From the NCBI GenBank assembly GCA_004194705.1, contig SADC01001321.1, positions 372,001 to 436,000 of the forward strand: a DNA stretch of 64,000 bases. The letters run 5' to 3'. The DNA comes from Ditylenchus dipsaci. Its lineage: Eukaryota > Nematoda > Chromadorea > Rhabditida > Anguinidae. Position numbers and translations under genes: made by a program. The notes under the pieces were generated by a model, which was given only the letters and a program-made list of their open reading frames with translations, did not search any database and was not told the DNA's origin. Numbering within the stretch: position 1 is the stretch's first letter; every line of letters begins with the position of its first letter. Below are positions 23,485-34,624 of the stretch, in pieces.

Positions 23485-24034
23485 ATTACTGGATGTCCCA
23501 AATTCGTCGCCCTTTTGTTTTGGTTATAAAATTTTTATTGCTTAATGATTTGGAGAGATTTTTCGTTTATTAGAAAGAGGACACTCTAGGCTTTTGTTTG
23601 ATACCTCAGTTTTTCTTGTATTTTCAACATTTCATTTTACTGGCCGGTTGAAGGTTTTGATAATTTTTCTTCATTCCCCAAATAGCTGAGTATTTTATCA
23701 AGCATAAAGTGTGGACAATGATCTGTTTTGGAATGTACGGCTCTCTAACTCAAATTCAAAGGGAACATTAGAGAGAGTTTGGAAAAGATGCCACGAAATC
23801 GGAAAATCAATAAACCGATAGTAGCTGTCAAAAACACAAATTTAATGCTCATTTATACTCATCTACCTTGGAAAGGATGAAAAATTACTAGAACTAACCG
23901 GCCAGCAAAAATTAAATGTTGAACAAACAAGCCTAGAGTATCCTCTTTCTAATAAACAAAAATCTCGCCAGTTGATTGAAATAAAAAAGTTATAAACAAA
24001 ACAAAAGGGTGGCGAATTTGGGATACCCTGTACA
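23485..24034. repeat. Foldback element, GTCCCAAATTCG ends
   Basis: GTCCCAAATTCGTCGCCCTT on the left is mirrored by AAGGGTGGCGAATTTGGGAT on the right. Internal pairs include CTTTCTAATAAAC/GTTTATTAGAAAG and GGCCGGTTGAAGG/AACCGGCCAGC. Confidence 0.8.
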
Positions 24035-24445
24035 TATTTGATTACAAAGTCAAAAAAAATCTTAAAAAAACCTAAATTCAATATCATTAATCATCGAAAA
24101 CGTGAATAGTGTCCCTGGTTCAGTTCCACAGGACGTCATTCAATTTCTCTCCTGCCTAGCGCCCAACAATTTTTTTTGCAGAGATTCTCGTCAGATTTCG
24201 ATTCTACCAGTCGTTTTTCGGGCAGGAGCAGCCTGTGCCAATTCAAATTGTGCCAAATCAAGAGCAATATTCGGCAAATATTTACTGAATATTGCTCTTG
24301 ATTTTGGCACAATTTGCGGTGGCACAATTCGAATTGGCACAGGGTGCTCCTGCCCGTTTTCCAAAATTATCCAATTTGGTTGTTTCTACATTGTGCTTTA
24401 CCGGATCAAACCCTGGTTTGCACACTCTTCTGGTAATCGTTATCC

Positions 24446-24644
24446 TTAAAGGACCATACCGTTGCCGACAGCGAGAATTTCAAATGTTTGAATTCGCGCG
24501 GGACACTTCTCTTCGTCTTGCACTGTACTCTTTTGACCTGCTTCGAATGACTCAAAAGAGTACAATGAAAGACGAAAGAGAAGTGTCCCGCGCGAATTCA
24601 AACATTTGAAATTCTCGTTGTCGGCGACGGTTATGGCCCTTTAA
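24446..24644. repeat. Palindromic MITE, TTAAAGGACCAT ends
   Basis: TTAAAGGACCATACCGTTGC at the left and GACGGTTATGGCCCTTTAA at the right. Arms continue through GAATTTCAAATGTTTGAATT and CGCGCGGGACACTTCTCTT. The same terminal family as 2495-2679 and 42921-43163. Confidence 0.9.
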
Positions 24645-25192
24645 ATGGTTGTTTACTTTAAAAATTTGCATATTTCGAACAAATCCATCAGCGAATCAGC
24701 TTACAATAGGATCTTGCTTTGTAACACTTTATATCAAAGAAATGTTTAAAGAAATTGCTTTGGTCCATCTTTGCCATTTTCGAGAAAATTACAGAAAATT
24801 GTTTTTTATTTCAATAATTTTCATAAAAACACCACACAAAATGCTGGTGCAAAAAAATAAGACAAAAATCCAAAGAAAAATCCGATATAAAATTTGCAGA
24901 CAATCCGAGAAATTTGCTGAAAGAAATCACAATTTTGGGCCACGATTTAGTTACAGCCGTTTTAGGATTATTGGTACTCGTTACTTATTGAAAATCGAAA
25001 TTTAGTTGAAAACGGCGTAGTCTCATTATTTCCCACCTTCGATTCTGAAGCTGTCAAACGTCACAAACAATATAAAATCTACTTATACAAATATTTATTT
25101 CATATATTTACTTGTTACACCTAGCAATTACAATGCGAACAGTAGATTACATTGAGCGTAGGACCATTGCTACTTCAGCACAGTTTTAGTGC

Positions 25193-26295
25193 TCAAACTT
25201 CACTGCCTTTCTTATTGCCCGGCTCCCATCCTTGAATCTTGGGCCTCGTCGTGGAATAAGGTACATACTTCTGCGTGCTGCAAACGAAGGTCTAAAATTA
25301 GAAGTTGTTTCAAAGCAAGTCTCACGGTTCAAGCGTGAGATTCTCCTTATGGTCCAGCATCCACTTCGCGTGTGTAAGCGGCTCTTCTGTAGGCGGTTTG
25401 TCGCAGATGTGATGAAGCCAACGATGCCTGAATAGAGGACACGTTAACATATTTAAAAAAACACTGTATCACCCACCATTCTGGAACTACCTGTGAACCA
25501 TCATAATCTAGCCATGCTCGGTTGGAATAGACAACGTAGCGATTGCGAGGCATGAAGTAGGTGTTGTCCTGTAATATGGAAATTTATAACTTTATGATAT
25601 CTACTTTTTAAGAAATGTATTTCCTCACAGGTGTCTGTGAAAAAAACAAACCATACATGCAAAATAATATTTCCCAATACAGAAAATTTTTTCTTGTCGT
25701 ATAATTTTTTTCGGTCGCGAAAATACTTTTTTACAGCAAGCACAACCCTCATTAACGTATACATCAATACAAAACACGTGTAAGCTGATAAGATTGTTGC
25801 TTTTTGAAGTAAAAGTTGATGAATTTTCCAAAAACGATCCGCGGAACCGTATTCCTTGCAATTTTGCAATTTGGTTGTCCAAAAGAAGTAGTAAACACCT
25901 TCGAAAAATCGAAAACCACCCAAAAAAGTCACATGATGTTTCATATTTTGAAATAATTATATTGATAAATATATTTTGAACTGAAAAATATATTCTGATT
26001 ATCGTTCTTGCCCTAAAATAATTTTTTGCACCGATGCAAGTGGGAAAGTTACAACGTTCTAACCAGTTACCTCGTAGTATTTGTTGCCGAACTTGTCAAC
26101 GCCTACTAAATCTCCTGCACGATTCGTATCCATCCTGAAAAAAATAAACTTAGAGCTGGTTAGAAAAACAGATGGTTGTTGCACTTACAAAAATCTTTGC
26201 TTGACAACAGCTCTGACTCCACCGATCTTCTTTATATTGCTAGCAAGCTTGACCAGTTTGTCAATACCCAGGATTTGCTTCCAAGAATGACTCAT
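25193..26295 (-). CDS. NDUFA12: NADH dehydrogenase (ubiquinone) 1 alpha subcomplex subunit 12 (B17.2)
   Basis: Five exons on the minus strand: 26189-26295, 26071-26134, 25477-25568, 25326-25427 and 25193-25277, totalling 149 aa with all phases agreeing. Three introns are 48-54 nt and one is about 500 nt. The family landmarks are present: GNKYYEDN across the exon 2-3 junction, RNRYVVY, the VPEWHRWLHH segment split by an intron inside its Trp codon, PPTEEPL, and YVPYSTTRPKIQGW near the C-terminus. Human NDUFA12 is about 145 aa, so length is normal. The product is an accessory subunit of mitochondrial complex I on the matrix arm. The start at 26295 gives MSHSWKQILG; no long presequence is seen, as usual for this subunit. 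Confidence 0.96.
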
Positions 26296-26460
26296 TTTTG
26301 TGCAGCTTCTACCTGTAAACGAAATGGTATTACTGAGTGGAACAACAAACACATGTAAATTTTATAGATATAACTGAACGGTAGATTTTTCATTTAACAC
26401 TACGCCAAAATGTTATTCAACAGAAATGGCTGCATTTAAAAGCAAGTTTATGGTCTTGAT

Positions 26461-26594
26461 TAGGGTTGGTTGAATGGTAATTACCCGGTAATTACCCGGA
26501 AAAATACTTTTCCGGCCTTATTTCTCGGTAATTACTTGGGTAATTACCGGGTAATTACCCGGAAAGTATTTCTCCGGAGAATTACCCAACCCTA
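26461..26594. repeat. MITE, TAGGGTTGG ends, GGTAATTACC words
   Basis: TAGGGTTGG and CCAACCCTA are the ends. The body is made of the self-complementary word GGTAATTACCCGG. It is related by its ends to 13984-14364 and 51041-51191. Confidence 0.85.
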
Positions 26595-27056
26595 GTCTTG
26601 ATCACTCAGACATTTCTTGATGAATAGACAACTTTAACGATCCACGAGAGAACCGGTTTCACGAGAGTTGACTGCACTACCGGTAGCAACAAAATTACTC
26701 AACTAAACTTAAACCCTGTTTAAAATATGCTAACCACCATTATTAAGCCCATGGTTTCTATTTTCGACCTTCGAAATCAAGGAAAATTGTAGTGTGATCT
26801 CGAAATCACATAGTGATGCCATTATCAAAAAAAGAGATCTGTAAAAACAATAACAACACAAAGGCTACGCAGACATTCAAAACTTTCGAAGACGAAAAAT
26901 TAATACCTCTAAGAGCCTACATCAATATAGTGATATAACAATCGTCAAAGGAAATACAGCTTCGACCACCATCTTTATTTCACAATACACATACAATCAA
27001 TACAAGAAAAGAGTCTAGACAATGACGCTGGAATCTTGTTCACTTTCTGGCCATCT

Positions 27057-27427
27057 TCAGCGAGCAGAGATCTGAGGAGTTTCTGTCGCTATGTCTTCCA
27101 ACATCTCTCGAGTCCTGCTTTCAGTCAGCCCCAGCGGTAACTGCAATACAACATTACCAATGATATAAAATAGAAAAAAAGCAAAATACCTTAGCAGTAG
27201 CGGTAGAAGCACTGGTTCTGGCGTTTCTGCGACCGGCGAGAGTAGAGCTAGCGTAGGCACTTCCTTTCCTTGTTACATCGAATGTGGTCAGTCCAGCATC
27301 TTCCTTGACAGCCGCATTCTAAACAAAAAACATAAAAATAAAAGTCGGGACCGACAAATGAAAAACAAACCTTGGCAAAAGCGAGATAGGCAATGGCGGC
27401 AACGACAAGCAGCACCAGAATCAACAT
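27057..27427 (-). CDS. Small secreted protein, copy 1
   Basis: Three exons: 27371-27427, 27190-27318 and 27057-27140, encoding 89 aa. Exon 1 is almost exactly a signal peptide (MLILVLLVVAAIAYLAFAK). The mature part contains SSTLAGRRNAR and ends LEDIATETPQISAR. No cysteines and no domain that I recognise. The gene is an inverted duplicate of 57635-58005: introns, leader and 3' flank are also alike, so the duplication was of DNA and not of a processed transcript. At the protein level the copies differ at about four positions (R/K, G/E, T/A, T/I). A TATATAA motif lies on the minus strand near 27525, upstream of the start. Likely an extracellular peptide; role unknown. Confidence 0.8.
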
Positions 27428-27673
27428 TTTTGTTGATGATCAGAGCAGAAGAAGAGAATTGAGAAGCAACGAGGCACAGCAACTGAACTTGCAGAGAATG
27501 ATCATACGACAAGGATTTTCGCATTATATAGTTACAGCATAGACTATAAAGCTCAAAATTTTTGCGCGAAAATTAGATTTTCGCGCAAGTTTGAAATTCT
27601 AACTTGTTATGCGGAAACGGTGCGTAGACGTTTAGGGTTGGCGGGACAAATGTCCCAAAAACGGGCAGCCGAC

Positions 27674-27785
27674 GATTGCGCAAATGCAAATTGCGCAAAT
27701 GCGAATTGCGCAAATGCAAATTGCGCCAAAATCATATTGCGCCAGTGTAAATTGCGCAGATATCAAATTGCGCAAATTTAAACAG
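27674..27785. repeat. Subterminal TTGCGCAAATGC word array, left arm
   Basis: Six to eight degenerate copies of ATTGCGCAAATGCAA. Mirrored in the right arm of the same element at 29235-29395 with a different mix of variants (TTTGCGCAATTTG, GGCGCAATTCG). Confidence 0.8.
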
Positions 27786-28688
27786 CGCTACGATTTTATC
27801 AAAATTAGATAGATCTACTATCCAAGACTTTTCTATTCGATCATTCAATCATCTGCATCCTTTCACTATTCTAAAAATTTAATCTATCAATCCAACCTAC
27901 AATCATCCACGGGCATACAACCCTTACAACCCCAATATACAATATTCGATCCTCAATTAGAGTCGCTCCATTATTTCTACCGTGAATTTCTACCGTTTGC
28001 AGATAACTTTTACCATCTTTGTTATGGACACTCCAATTATTTGTAGGACCTTTTTAATAAATCATCCTTAGAGTTTTTTAAAGTACTCTACCTCTGTCAT
28101 CTTCGTGCGTTTACGATCTAATATCCAGTCATCCTCTGTATATATCAAACTGCGCGGATGCAAATACAGTCGAGTCTCGATTTAACGATCACCCTGGGAC
28201 CGACCCAGGTGATCGTTAAATCGAGAGTGATCGTTGAATCGAGGGGTAATTTGACGGAATTTATTATTGAAGGGACCGATCCAGGTGATCGTTAAATCGA
28301 AGGTGATCGTTAAATCAGGTGATCGTTAAATCAAGACTCGACTGTACGCCATGATTTTACTAAAATTAGAAGGTTCTACGTTTTCACCAAATTTATTCAA
28401 AAATTCCTACACTACTGTCCTACATCCACACTACTTTATTTTATTTTGGGAAGACGTGACAACGAAACTAATAACAATAAATTCATGATTCAACTACTGT
28501 GATACTCCTCAAGATGGGCTCCAATTGAGACCAAAAATTCCATTCGAGTCTGCCGAAGAACGAACCGAAGAAACCCTCATTGGCTACAAAAAAAAACAAG
28601 TGAACATTGGACAAGGAAAAGTAAAAAAACGTTAAATTCTACTAACCTGAATCAAAGTGAAGAAATGTCCTACCATCTTTGGTCTGTT

Positions 28689-29167
28689 TCATGTTTTCTG
28701 GCCATTCCTCGCTCTTTTCTCCTCGGTCGACTGCTCCATATTTTTGTGCCGATGGCGAGTCAAGCGCGCTCTGATAGTATCTTTTTCTGGCATCGCAAGA
28801 AGAGTTTCGCCCACCAGTCCGCCAAACGCAATATCTATTATGCTTCTCACCGGTGTGTCGTGATTAATTTCTGCTGCTGACACCGCTTCCGAGACCCGCT
28901 TTCTAACCTAAAGCATAAGGTGAAACATTTATCTAAAAGAACTGGAAAAACCAACTTCAACAAGGCTGTATCTGGAAGATGACCGTGGTGCTTCTTTTCT
29001 TCGACCAAATTCTCCTGATTTGTTGATACAGCTGTTCCAGAGCAATTCTTTCTTATGCACCTCCATGTCCATTTGCTATCAGAGTGGCGAACACGACCGA
29101 ACCTCATTGAATAACCACTGCAGAAGCCTAGAACATTGCCCCTTTCAGTATTAAACTGCCTGACCAT
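28689..29167 (-). CDS. FLYWCH zinc-finger protein of the MULE-like element
   Basis: Two exons, 28952-29167 and 28689-28907, with a 44-nt intron, encode 144 aa. The FLYWCH domain spans about residues 2-70: GFCSGYSMRFGR, then WTWRCIRKNCSGTAV, then KKHHGHLPD supply the W, two Cys and two His of the fold. The second exon (VRKRVSEAVSAA, later MPEKDTIRARLTRHRHK) matches the helical segment that usually follows FLYWCH in transposon-derived proteins. FLYWCH domains bind DNA. The ORF is intact although the element has no transposase. Alternatives are a host gene captured by the element or a transposase N-terminal module. Confidence 0.8.
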
Positions 29168-29399
29168 CTTTCTGAAATTTATTATTACATGACATGAAAA
29201 CAGATTAGAAAGAGTAGCTCAAACAAAGGAGTGCAACAGTCGCGGTATTTGCATTTGCGTAATTTGACTTTGGCGCAGTTTACGTTTGCGCAATTTGATT
29301 TTGGCGCAATTCGCATTTGCGCAATTTGCATTTGCGCAATTTGAACATTGCGCAATGTGAATTTGCGCAATTTGAAATGGCGCAATCGTCGGCTGCCCC

Positions 29400-29863
29400 C
29401 AAAAACACCTAAACGTCACACCATAACGCCAAGCTTTTTTTATCATTACTTTGAGGATGTTCGGATGTTTTTTTCTGTCCTAAGCCTAAGGCCTAAGCCT
29501 AAAGCCTAATCCTAAGCCTAAGTCTAAGCATAAAAAACTAGTGCTGCGCATTTGTGTTTTTGCGATGGCAAAATTTGCAAAATTTCGTGCGATGTTGCGA
29601 TGTTTGCGATGCGATATATCGCATCGCTTGCAGCACTAATCATTACATCAGATGGATGTCGTTGCGATGTCGTTTCAGATTTGCGATGCGATGTTGCGAT
29701 GTTTCAAAACTTTGCGATGCGATGTTGCGATGCGATGTTTAAGGCGAAATTTCGTGCGATATTGCGATGTTTGCGATGCGATATATCGCATCGCACGCAG
29801 CACTATAAAAAACATCTAAAAAAAGCTTGGCGTTATGGTGTGACGTTTAGGTGTTTTTGGGAC
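29400..29863. repeat. Palindromic insertion in the MULE right arm, with GCCTAA patch
   Basis: AAAAACACCTAAACGTCACA...AAGCTTTTTTT and its inverse (AAAAAAAGCTTGGCGTTATGG...) form arms of about 44 bp. The inside holds a degenerate GCCTAA array (29479-29531) and a GCGATGCGATGTT word array (29560-29800). Removing this segment rejoins the MULE subterminal sequence. Confidence 0.75.
29479..29531 (+). repeat. Degenerate telomere-like GCCTAA array
   Basis: About eight imperfect units (CCTAAG, GCCTAA, CCTAAA, TCTAAG). GCCTAA is the complement of TTAGGC, the nematode telomere repeat. Single degenerate copies of the word occur elsewhere (5440, 20800, 21711, 30655). Confidence 0.6.
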
Positions 29864-29878
29864 ATTTGTCCCGCCAAC

Positions 29879-30085
29879 AGGGTTCACAGATCGAAAATCG
29901 CAAAAGCAGGATTTTGTTTTCAAAAAGCAGGAATTTAAACCAAAAAATCTACAAAAAGCAGGAATAAGCTGTTATAAAATGCTGTGAGATGTGTGAAAAT
30001 TCCTGCTTTTTCACGGACAAAAAGCAGATTTTGAAATCAAAAAGCAGGAAATTCCTGCTAAAGCAGGACATCTGTGAACCCTGCC
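29879..30085. repeat. Palindromic insertion, AGGGTTCACAGAT ends
   Basis: AGGGTTCACAGATC at the left and ATCTGTGAACCCT at the right, with AAAAGCAGGAAT words in both arms. It splits the GTTGGCGGGACAAATGTCCC terminal segment of the MULE. Confidence 0.8.
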
Positions 30086-30170
30086 CGCCAACCCCTAAAC
30101 GTCCCTATGCCTGCGGAAACATGTTGTAAGGGAAAATAACTGTCAAAATTTTTATAAAAAATTCTGACGC

Positions 30171-30528
30171 TACAGTCGACTCTCGATAAACCGCCACCCC
30201 CAAAAGTTCGTTCCCACCTTGGGTCCGACACTTTTTTTACCTACCTTTTTGAAATATTTTGCCAAACCTGATTCGTCAGTCTAATCCGAAATATGAAATG
30301 AAAAATTTTCTGAAAATAGGGTGGCGGTTTATCGAGAGGCGCGGGTCTTTACGGCAAAAGTGTTACAATTCCGAAAAACGACCGGTAAAATCAGAATCCC
30401 TGCGATATTTCGAATTAGACTGACGAATCAGGTTTGGCAAAATATTTCAAAAATCGAGGTAAAAAAAGTGTCGGACCCAAGGTGGGAACGAACTTTTGGG
30501 GGTGGCGGTTTATCGAGAGTCGACTGTA
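30171..30528. repeat. MITE, TACAGTCGACTCTCGATAA ends
   Basis: Perfect ends TACAGTCGACTCTCGATAAA/TTTATCGAGAGTCGACTGTA, bounded by TA. Arms share CCCCAAAAGTTCGTTCCCACC and GTCCGACAC. A right half of a relative survives at about 32889-32968. 44754-47455 and 63049-63300 share the TTCGTTCCCGCC and GTCGG segments. Confidence 0.9.
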
Positions 30529-30769
30529 CTGGAATATACTCCTCCCAAAAAAGCTACTGGAATATGCACCCCGGTAATTTTTGGATGATACCTAAAACCA
30601 CAATTTTCGAAGAAAAATAGTCGTGCGAAGGCCTTGTTAGTAATGGTCAGGCCCTGAGCCTACGGGACTAAGCCAAAGCCTAAATTATTTGGTGGGGTAT
30701 ATTTCAGTAGCGCTTTCTGAGAAGGGTATAATCCAGCAGCGCCAGAATTATTTTTATTAGATTATGCAT

Positions 30770-31425
30770 GGTACTTTCTTCTTACCGCAAAACACTTGAA
30801 AATTACCGCAAATCATTTTTTTATTACCGCAATTTGATTTTCCCGCAAAATACTTTTTTCTTACCGCAAAAAATTTTCTTGTCGTTTTTAGTCAAAAATT
30901 TGCGGGAATTTGAATTTTTCAGTCAGGAAACAACTTGGATCCCTCAGAATCCCACCCAGAATGGCCAGAAGCCCCTGAAAGTTGGTTTTTTCGGGGTTTA
31001 CTAAGGGGGGGGGGTAAACTTTTTGCGAAAATTCAATTGAGCGGATCAGATTTCGGGTCCGATCGGCTCAATCGCCCACAACTCCACCCTGAACCACTCG
31101 AAACCACCATAAACCTGGAATTCTGAGCGATTAAGCCCATCGGACCCGAAATCTGATCCGCTCAATCGTTTTTTCTCGAAAAGTTTACTCCCCCTTTAGT
31201 AAACCCCAAAAAACCAACTTTCAGGGGCTTCTGGCCATTCCGGGGTGGGATTCTGAGGGATCCGAGTTATTCCGCGGTAAGAAAAAAGTATTTTGCGGTA
31301 AGAAAAAAGTATTTTGCGGTAAGAAAAAAGTATTTTGCGGGAAAATCAAATTGCGGTAATGAAAAAAGGATTTGCGGTAACTTTCAAGTGTTTTGCGGTA
31401 AGAAAAAAATATTATCCTTAGATTA
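30770..31425. repeat. Palindromic element with TTACCGCAAAA words (full copy)
   Basis: Left-arm TTACCGCAAAAC/TACCGCAATTTG words are mirrored by TTTTGCGGTAAGAAAAAAG repeats on the right (31271-31415). Middle arms share CCCCTGAAAGTTGGTTTTTT and GCGGATCAGATTTCGGG. A run of eight or more G lies near 31006. Homologous to 3590-4020. Confidence 0.85.
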
Positions 31426-31765
31426 TTCTGGTGGTATTATTTGGATTGTTTACGGTCAATTCTAGTAGGATCTTCAAAATGATATAACCTATCAATTTAA
31501 AGCGAGATAGCTTGTGATTAACTGGTTTTAAATCAGCTCATTGGAATCATGGTTTGATTGTGTGTGTGCAAGGAAACAAGAAACCAAACACGTTCCTAAG
31601 CTGCAATCAATTACTGTTTGTTATGACTTGTTAATGCTTCGCACTTACCCCTTTATGGCTTCTCTTCTGGTCATCCAGCTAAATTGGTCATCACAGCTTA
31701 ATTCTATCGGGATTGTTGTGCAATATAATTTTTTCTTCTAAACTCAGATATTGAGTGTTAGGTGC

Positions 31766-34360
31766 ATGTATTCCTTCCAGTATTTCCTGTGGCTGTTTGT
31801 AGTCTCCAGTTTTTTGCTAGACACCTTTTTCGCTGTGGTCGTCAAATCGTCCTACTATTGGAGTAATTATTTTTTTCCAGACTTGAATATACCCCCACAG
31901 ACGAGCCATTTCAAAGATGTTTCCAAGAAATGTCTCAAAAAATTAGCTCTATATTTCTTAATAGAGTTGACTACCGTATTTCCTCTTATAAGAGCCCATG
32001 GGTGCTTATTTTTCAAACCCCGAAAAATATGAAAATTTTGGAGTCGATCTCGAAAATTTTGGGCGCTCAACCAAAATTTAAAAAGCGGAATCAGTAGAGC
32101 TCGTGGGAGTTAAGAAAACGCAAAAAACAGATTCGCAAAATATTTGCTCTAGGCTGAGATATAGGTCGTCAAAGTTAGGGGTGGGCGCTTATTAGATAAA
32201 ATACGGTAAATACAGCGTGTTCAAGAATTACGGAACACTTCTTTTAGCTACAACTTTTCCTAGAACGCTTTTTTTGAAAAACGTTTTGTACAAATCGACT
32301 CAGAATCGCTTGAGAATTTTTCGGTGCATAATTCGGTGCATAAAAGAAAACCCGATTTTGGCTTATTCGCCTTTGTAATTTGGCCTTACCGATACAGAGA
32401 CCATCCAGACAGCAGGACCCAAACCACGGGGGGTAAGCAAAAATAATGTTTTTGACATTATATACCTAATTTTTTTTTTGAATTCTGAGTTGATCTGTAA
32501 AAGCTGTTCGTAAAAATTCCCTTCCTAGAAAAAAAATATGATTAAAAAAATGTGTTACAAAATTCTTGAAAGACCTTGTACAGCTTTCACTTTCAATATC
32601 ATCGACGATTGCACACAATTGTCATTCGAATTTTTTTAACGTTTGGTATCACTCCTGTAAAATAAATTAGCGCTACTAACTCAGACTACGTACATTAGTT
32701 ATATCCAAAAATGCGTTTTAACCTAACATGTGCATGAACCTAAATTTATGAGATTCGCTGGATTCCGGGCCCGGCTTAAATTAGGCCGGCCGGGTATCAG
32801 AGCTGGGTATGGAATGAAAATGAATTTTGGGGCCAAGATACTTCGTTCTGCATGTTATTTTTGCACTAGACTGGCAAATTAAATTCAACAAATAGCTCCG
32901 AAATTTAGGCCAAAAAAGTGTCGGACCCCTAGGCGGGAACGAACTTTTTGGCGTGCGTTATTGACAGAGTCGACTGTAGAACATTTTCGAGGTTCCTGGA
33001 TATAAGAAGCACGATTTTCAAAAAAAGAGACAAAGAAAAGTGTAGCACAAGAAATTATTAGTCAATGGAGAGTGGCTACGGGCTCAACAAAGTTTTGATA
33101 ATATTTGATTAATATCTTCTGTTATACTATTTAAAAAATTTTTCGGGTACTCGTCGGCTAGAATGTGTCAACCATGGACTAAGCATTTCTAGATGCTCTC
33201 TTAGACAGGATGGTAGACAGGCTGAACTTAATCCTGGATGTTTTGATGAGTTGGACAGTGTGAGTGCACATATTTTTTTATAAATAATAGCTGGAAATCG
33301 TTGTATAGAGGAAAGGCACGCGATCAAATTAAAAATAGGTCAGTCGATATGGCGCATCCCCAACAATGGTCCTGAAGAGGTGCTCTTTAACTATACTTAA
33401 CTTGTCCTATACAAAACATTGGACTTTACATACCAAAAACGGGAAGCTATCCCGTGCTTTCCTCGTCTTTTTTACTAATTTATTATAGCTTTTCTATGTT
33501 GCAGAAAAACAAAACACGAGTGTACTGCCGCCTGAACTGTGAGGAGTCGGATGAAACTACTGTGCTCAAGAAGTTGCCCGCCTGGAACCATCACTGTAAC
33601 ACCCAATTCACTTACCAGCTGGAGCGTCGTCGCAGAGATTGGTGGGTTGATCATAATCGTCACCTACTAAATAAACGGCATTTATAAAATTGATATGTGA
33701 TACATCTTTTCACAGGCGGTAGGACGAAAAGCCAATTTCTGATTTTTTTGCCACGGCAAAAAGCCAAATTACATCGGTCAAAAAGTCACTTTTTGAATAA
33801 TTTAGGAGTAAATTATTCTGAATTAGCATGAGCCTGGAATAGGCAATTTTGCAGTTCTTTTTCTTGGAACTGTCATGTATTGAAGTCGCTTTATTTTGGA
33901 GTTCAAAAATTTTTGGAGTAAAAAGGCGCAGCTAGAGTAAACACCATGAACAATTGTTCGAGAAAGTATTGAAATCGCGGTCAAAAAGCCAAAGAATGGC
34001 TTTTCGCCGCGGACAAAAAGCCAAAAAGTGGCTTTTTCCTGGCTTTTTAACCGCGGCCCAAAAGTCTAAAGTGGCTATTCGTCCTACCGCCTTTTCACAT
34101 TGGGGAAGGTGGATCATAGGTATGAATAAAAATTAAAAAAATAATAATAATGACACGTAAGTGGGCGGAGAAAAATGATCTTAAAACCAACTTGAGATTA
34201 GAAATCAGCCTTTTATCTATTTTTTTCTAGGTACTTGTGGCGTTCAGATGAGTGCACCAATACCACAATCACTTTTGAGATCCGGTGTGGGTTTCCCTCT
34301 GATCCCCGAGTTTTCTACGCTCAAAACAAGCACCTGTTTGAGTACGAGGATGGGGTTTGA
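31766..34360 (+). CDS. Secreted Cys-rich protein, family member 1
   Basis: Four exons: 31766-31862, 33162-33259, 33505-33641 and 34231-34360; 153 aa with consistent phases. Exon 1 gives a hydrophobic N-terminus (FLWLFVVSSFLLDTFFAVVV) that reads as a signal peptide; its assignment is the least certain part. Exon 2 has C-x8-C (CVNHGLSISRC), matching CTSSGRKDQC of the next gene. The last exons carry DWYLWRSDEC-x(n)-C-GF, matching EWYLWLTEPC in gene 2. The family is not one I recognise. Introns contain a MITE (31972-32208) and a palindrome (33717-34091). AATAAA follows at about 34438. It sits 265 bp before its paralogue, in the same direction. Confidence 0.65.
31972..32208. repeat. MITE, TACCGTATTTCCTCT ends
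   Basis: Left TACCGTATTTCCTCTTATAA and right TTATTAGATAAAATACGGTA. The body shares GGGTGCTTATTTTTC and GAAAATTTTGG with other TACCGTA members. Lies in the first intron of the Cys-rich gene. Confidence 0.85.
33717..34091. repeat. Palindromic insertion in an intron
   Basis: GGCGGTAGGACGAAAAGCCA at the left and TGGCTATTCGTCCTACCGCC at the right, with AAAAGCCAAA words in both arms. Located in the third intron of the Cys-rich gene. Confidence 0.8.
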
Positions 34361-34624
34361 GCAGTGGGACGAGTGTACTCTTAATTTAATCTATCTATCT
34401 TATTAATCTGTAAATATGTATGCTGGTGTGAAAACAAATAAAACAGAGATTATTATCATTGTCATTACCCTTTTTCCTGAGATGAAGGAACAAAAAACAA
34501 GGAATAGAAGAGGATACCCCACGGCGTTCCACTTTTCTTCTTTCTGCTTTTTTGACCAACAAAAAGTGTAAAGGGGTCAGACCTCTCCTCAATAAAAGCG
34601 CTCATTTTTTATCATTGGCTGACC

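Larger units (their letters stand above)
27619..30112. mobile_element. MULE-like DNA transposon carrying a FLYWCH gene
   Basis: GCGGAAAC at 27611-27618 and 30113-30120 is a direct 8-bp duplication, typical of Mutator-like elements. The left end reads GGTGCGTAGACGTTTAGGG and the right end, inverted, AGGCATAGGGACGTTTAGGG; both continue into TTGGCGGG, then ACAAATGTCCC and GGGCAGCCGACGATTGCGC. Behind these lie tandem TTTGCGCAA words (27674-27785 and 29235-29395). The only ORF is the FLYWCH protein; no transposase is present, so the element is non-autonomous. The right arm is interrupted by two palindromes (29400-29863 and 29879-30085). Confidence 0.75.
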
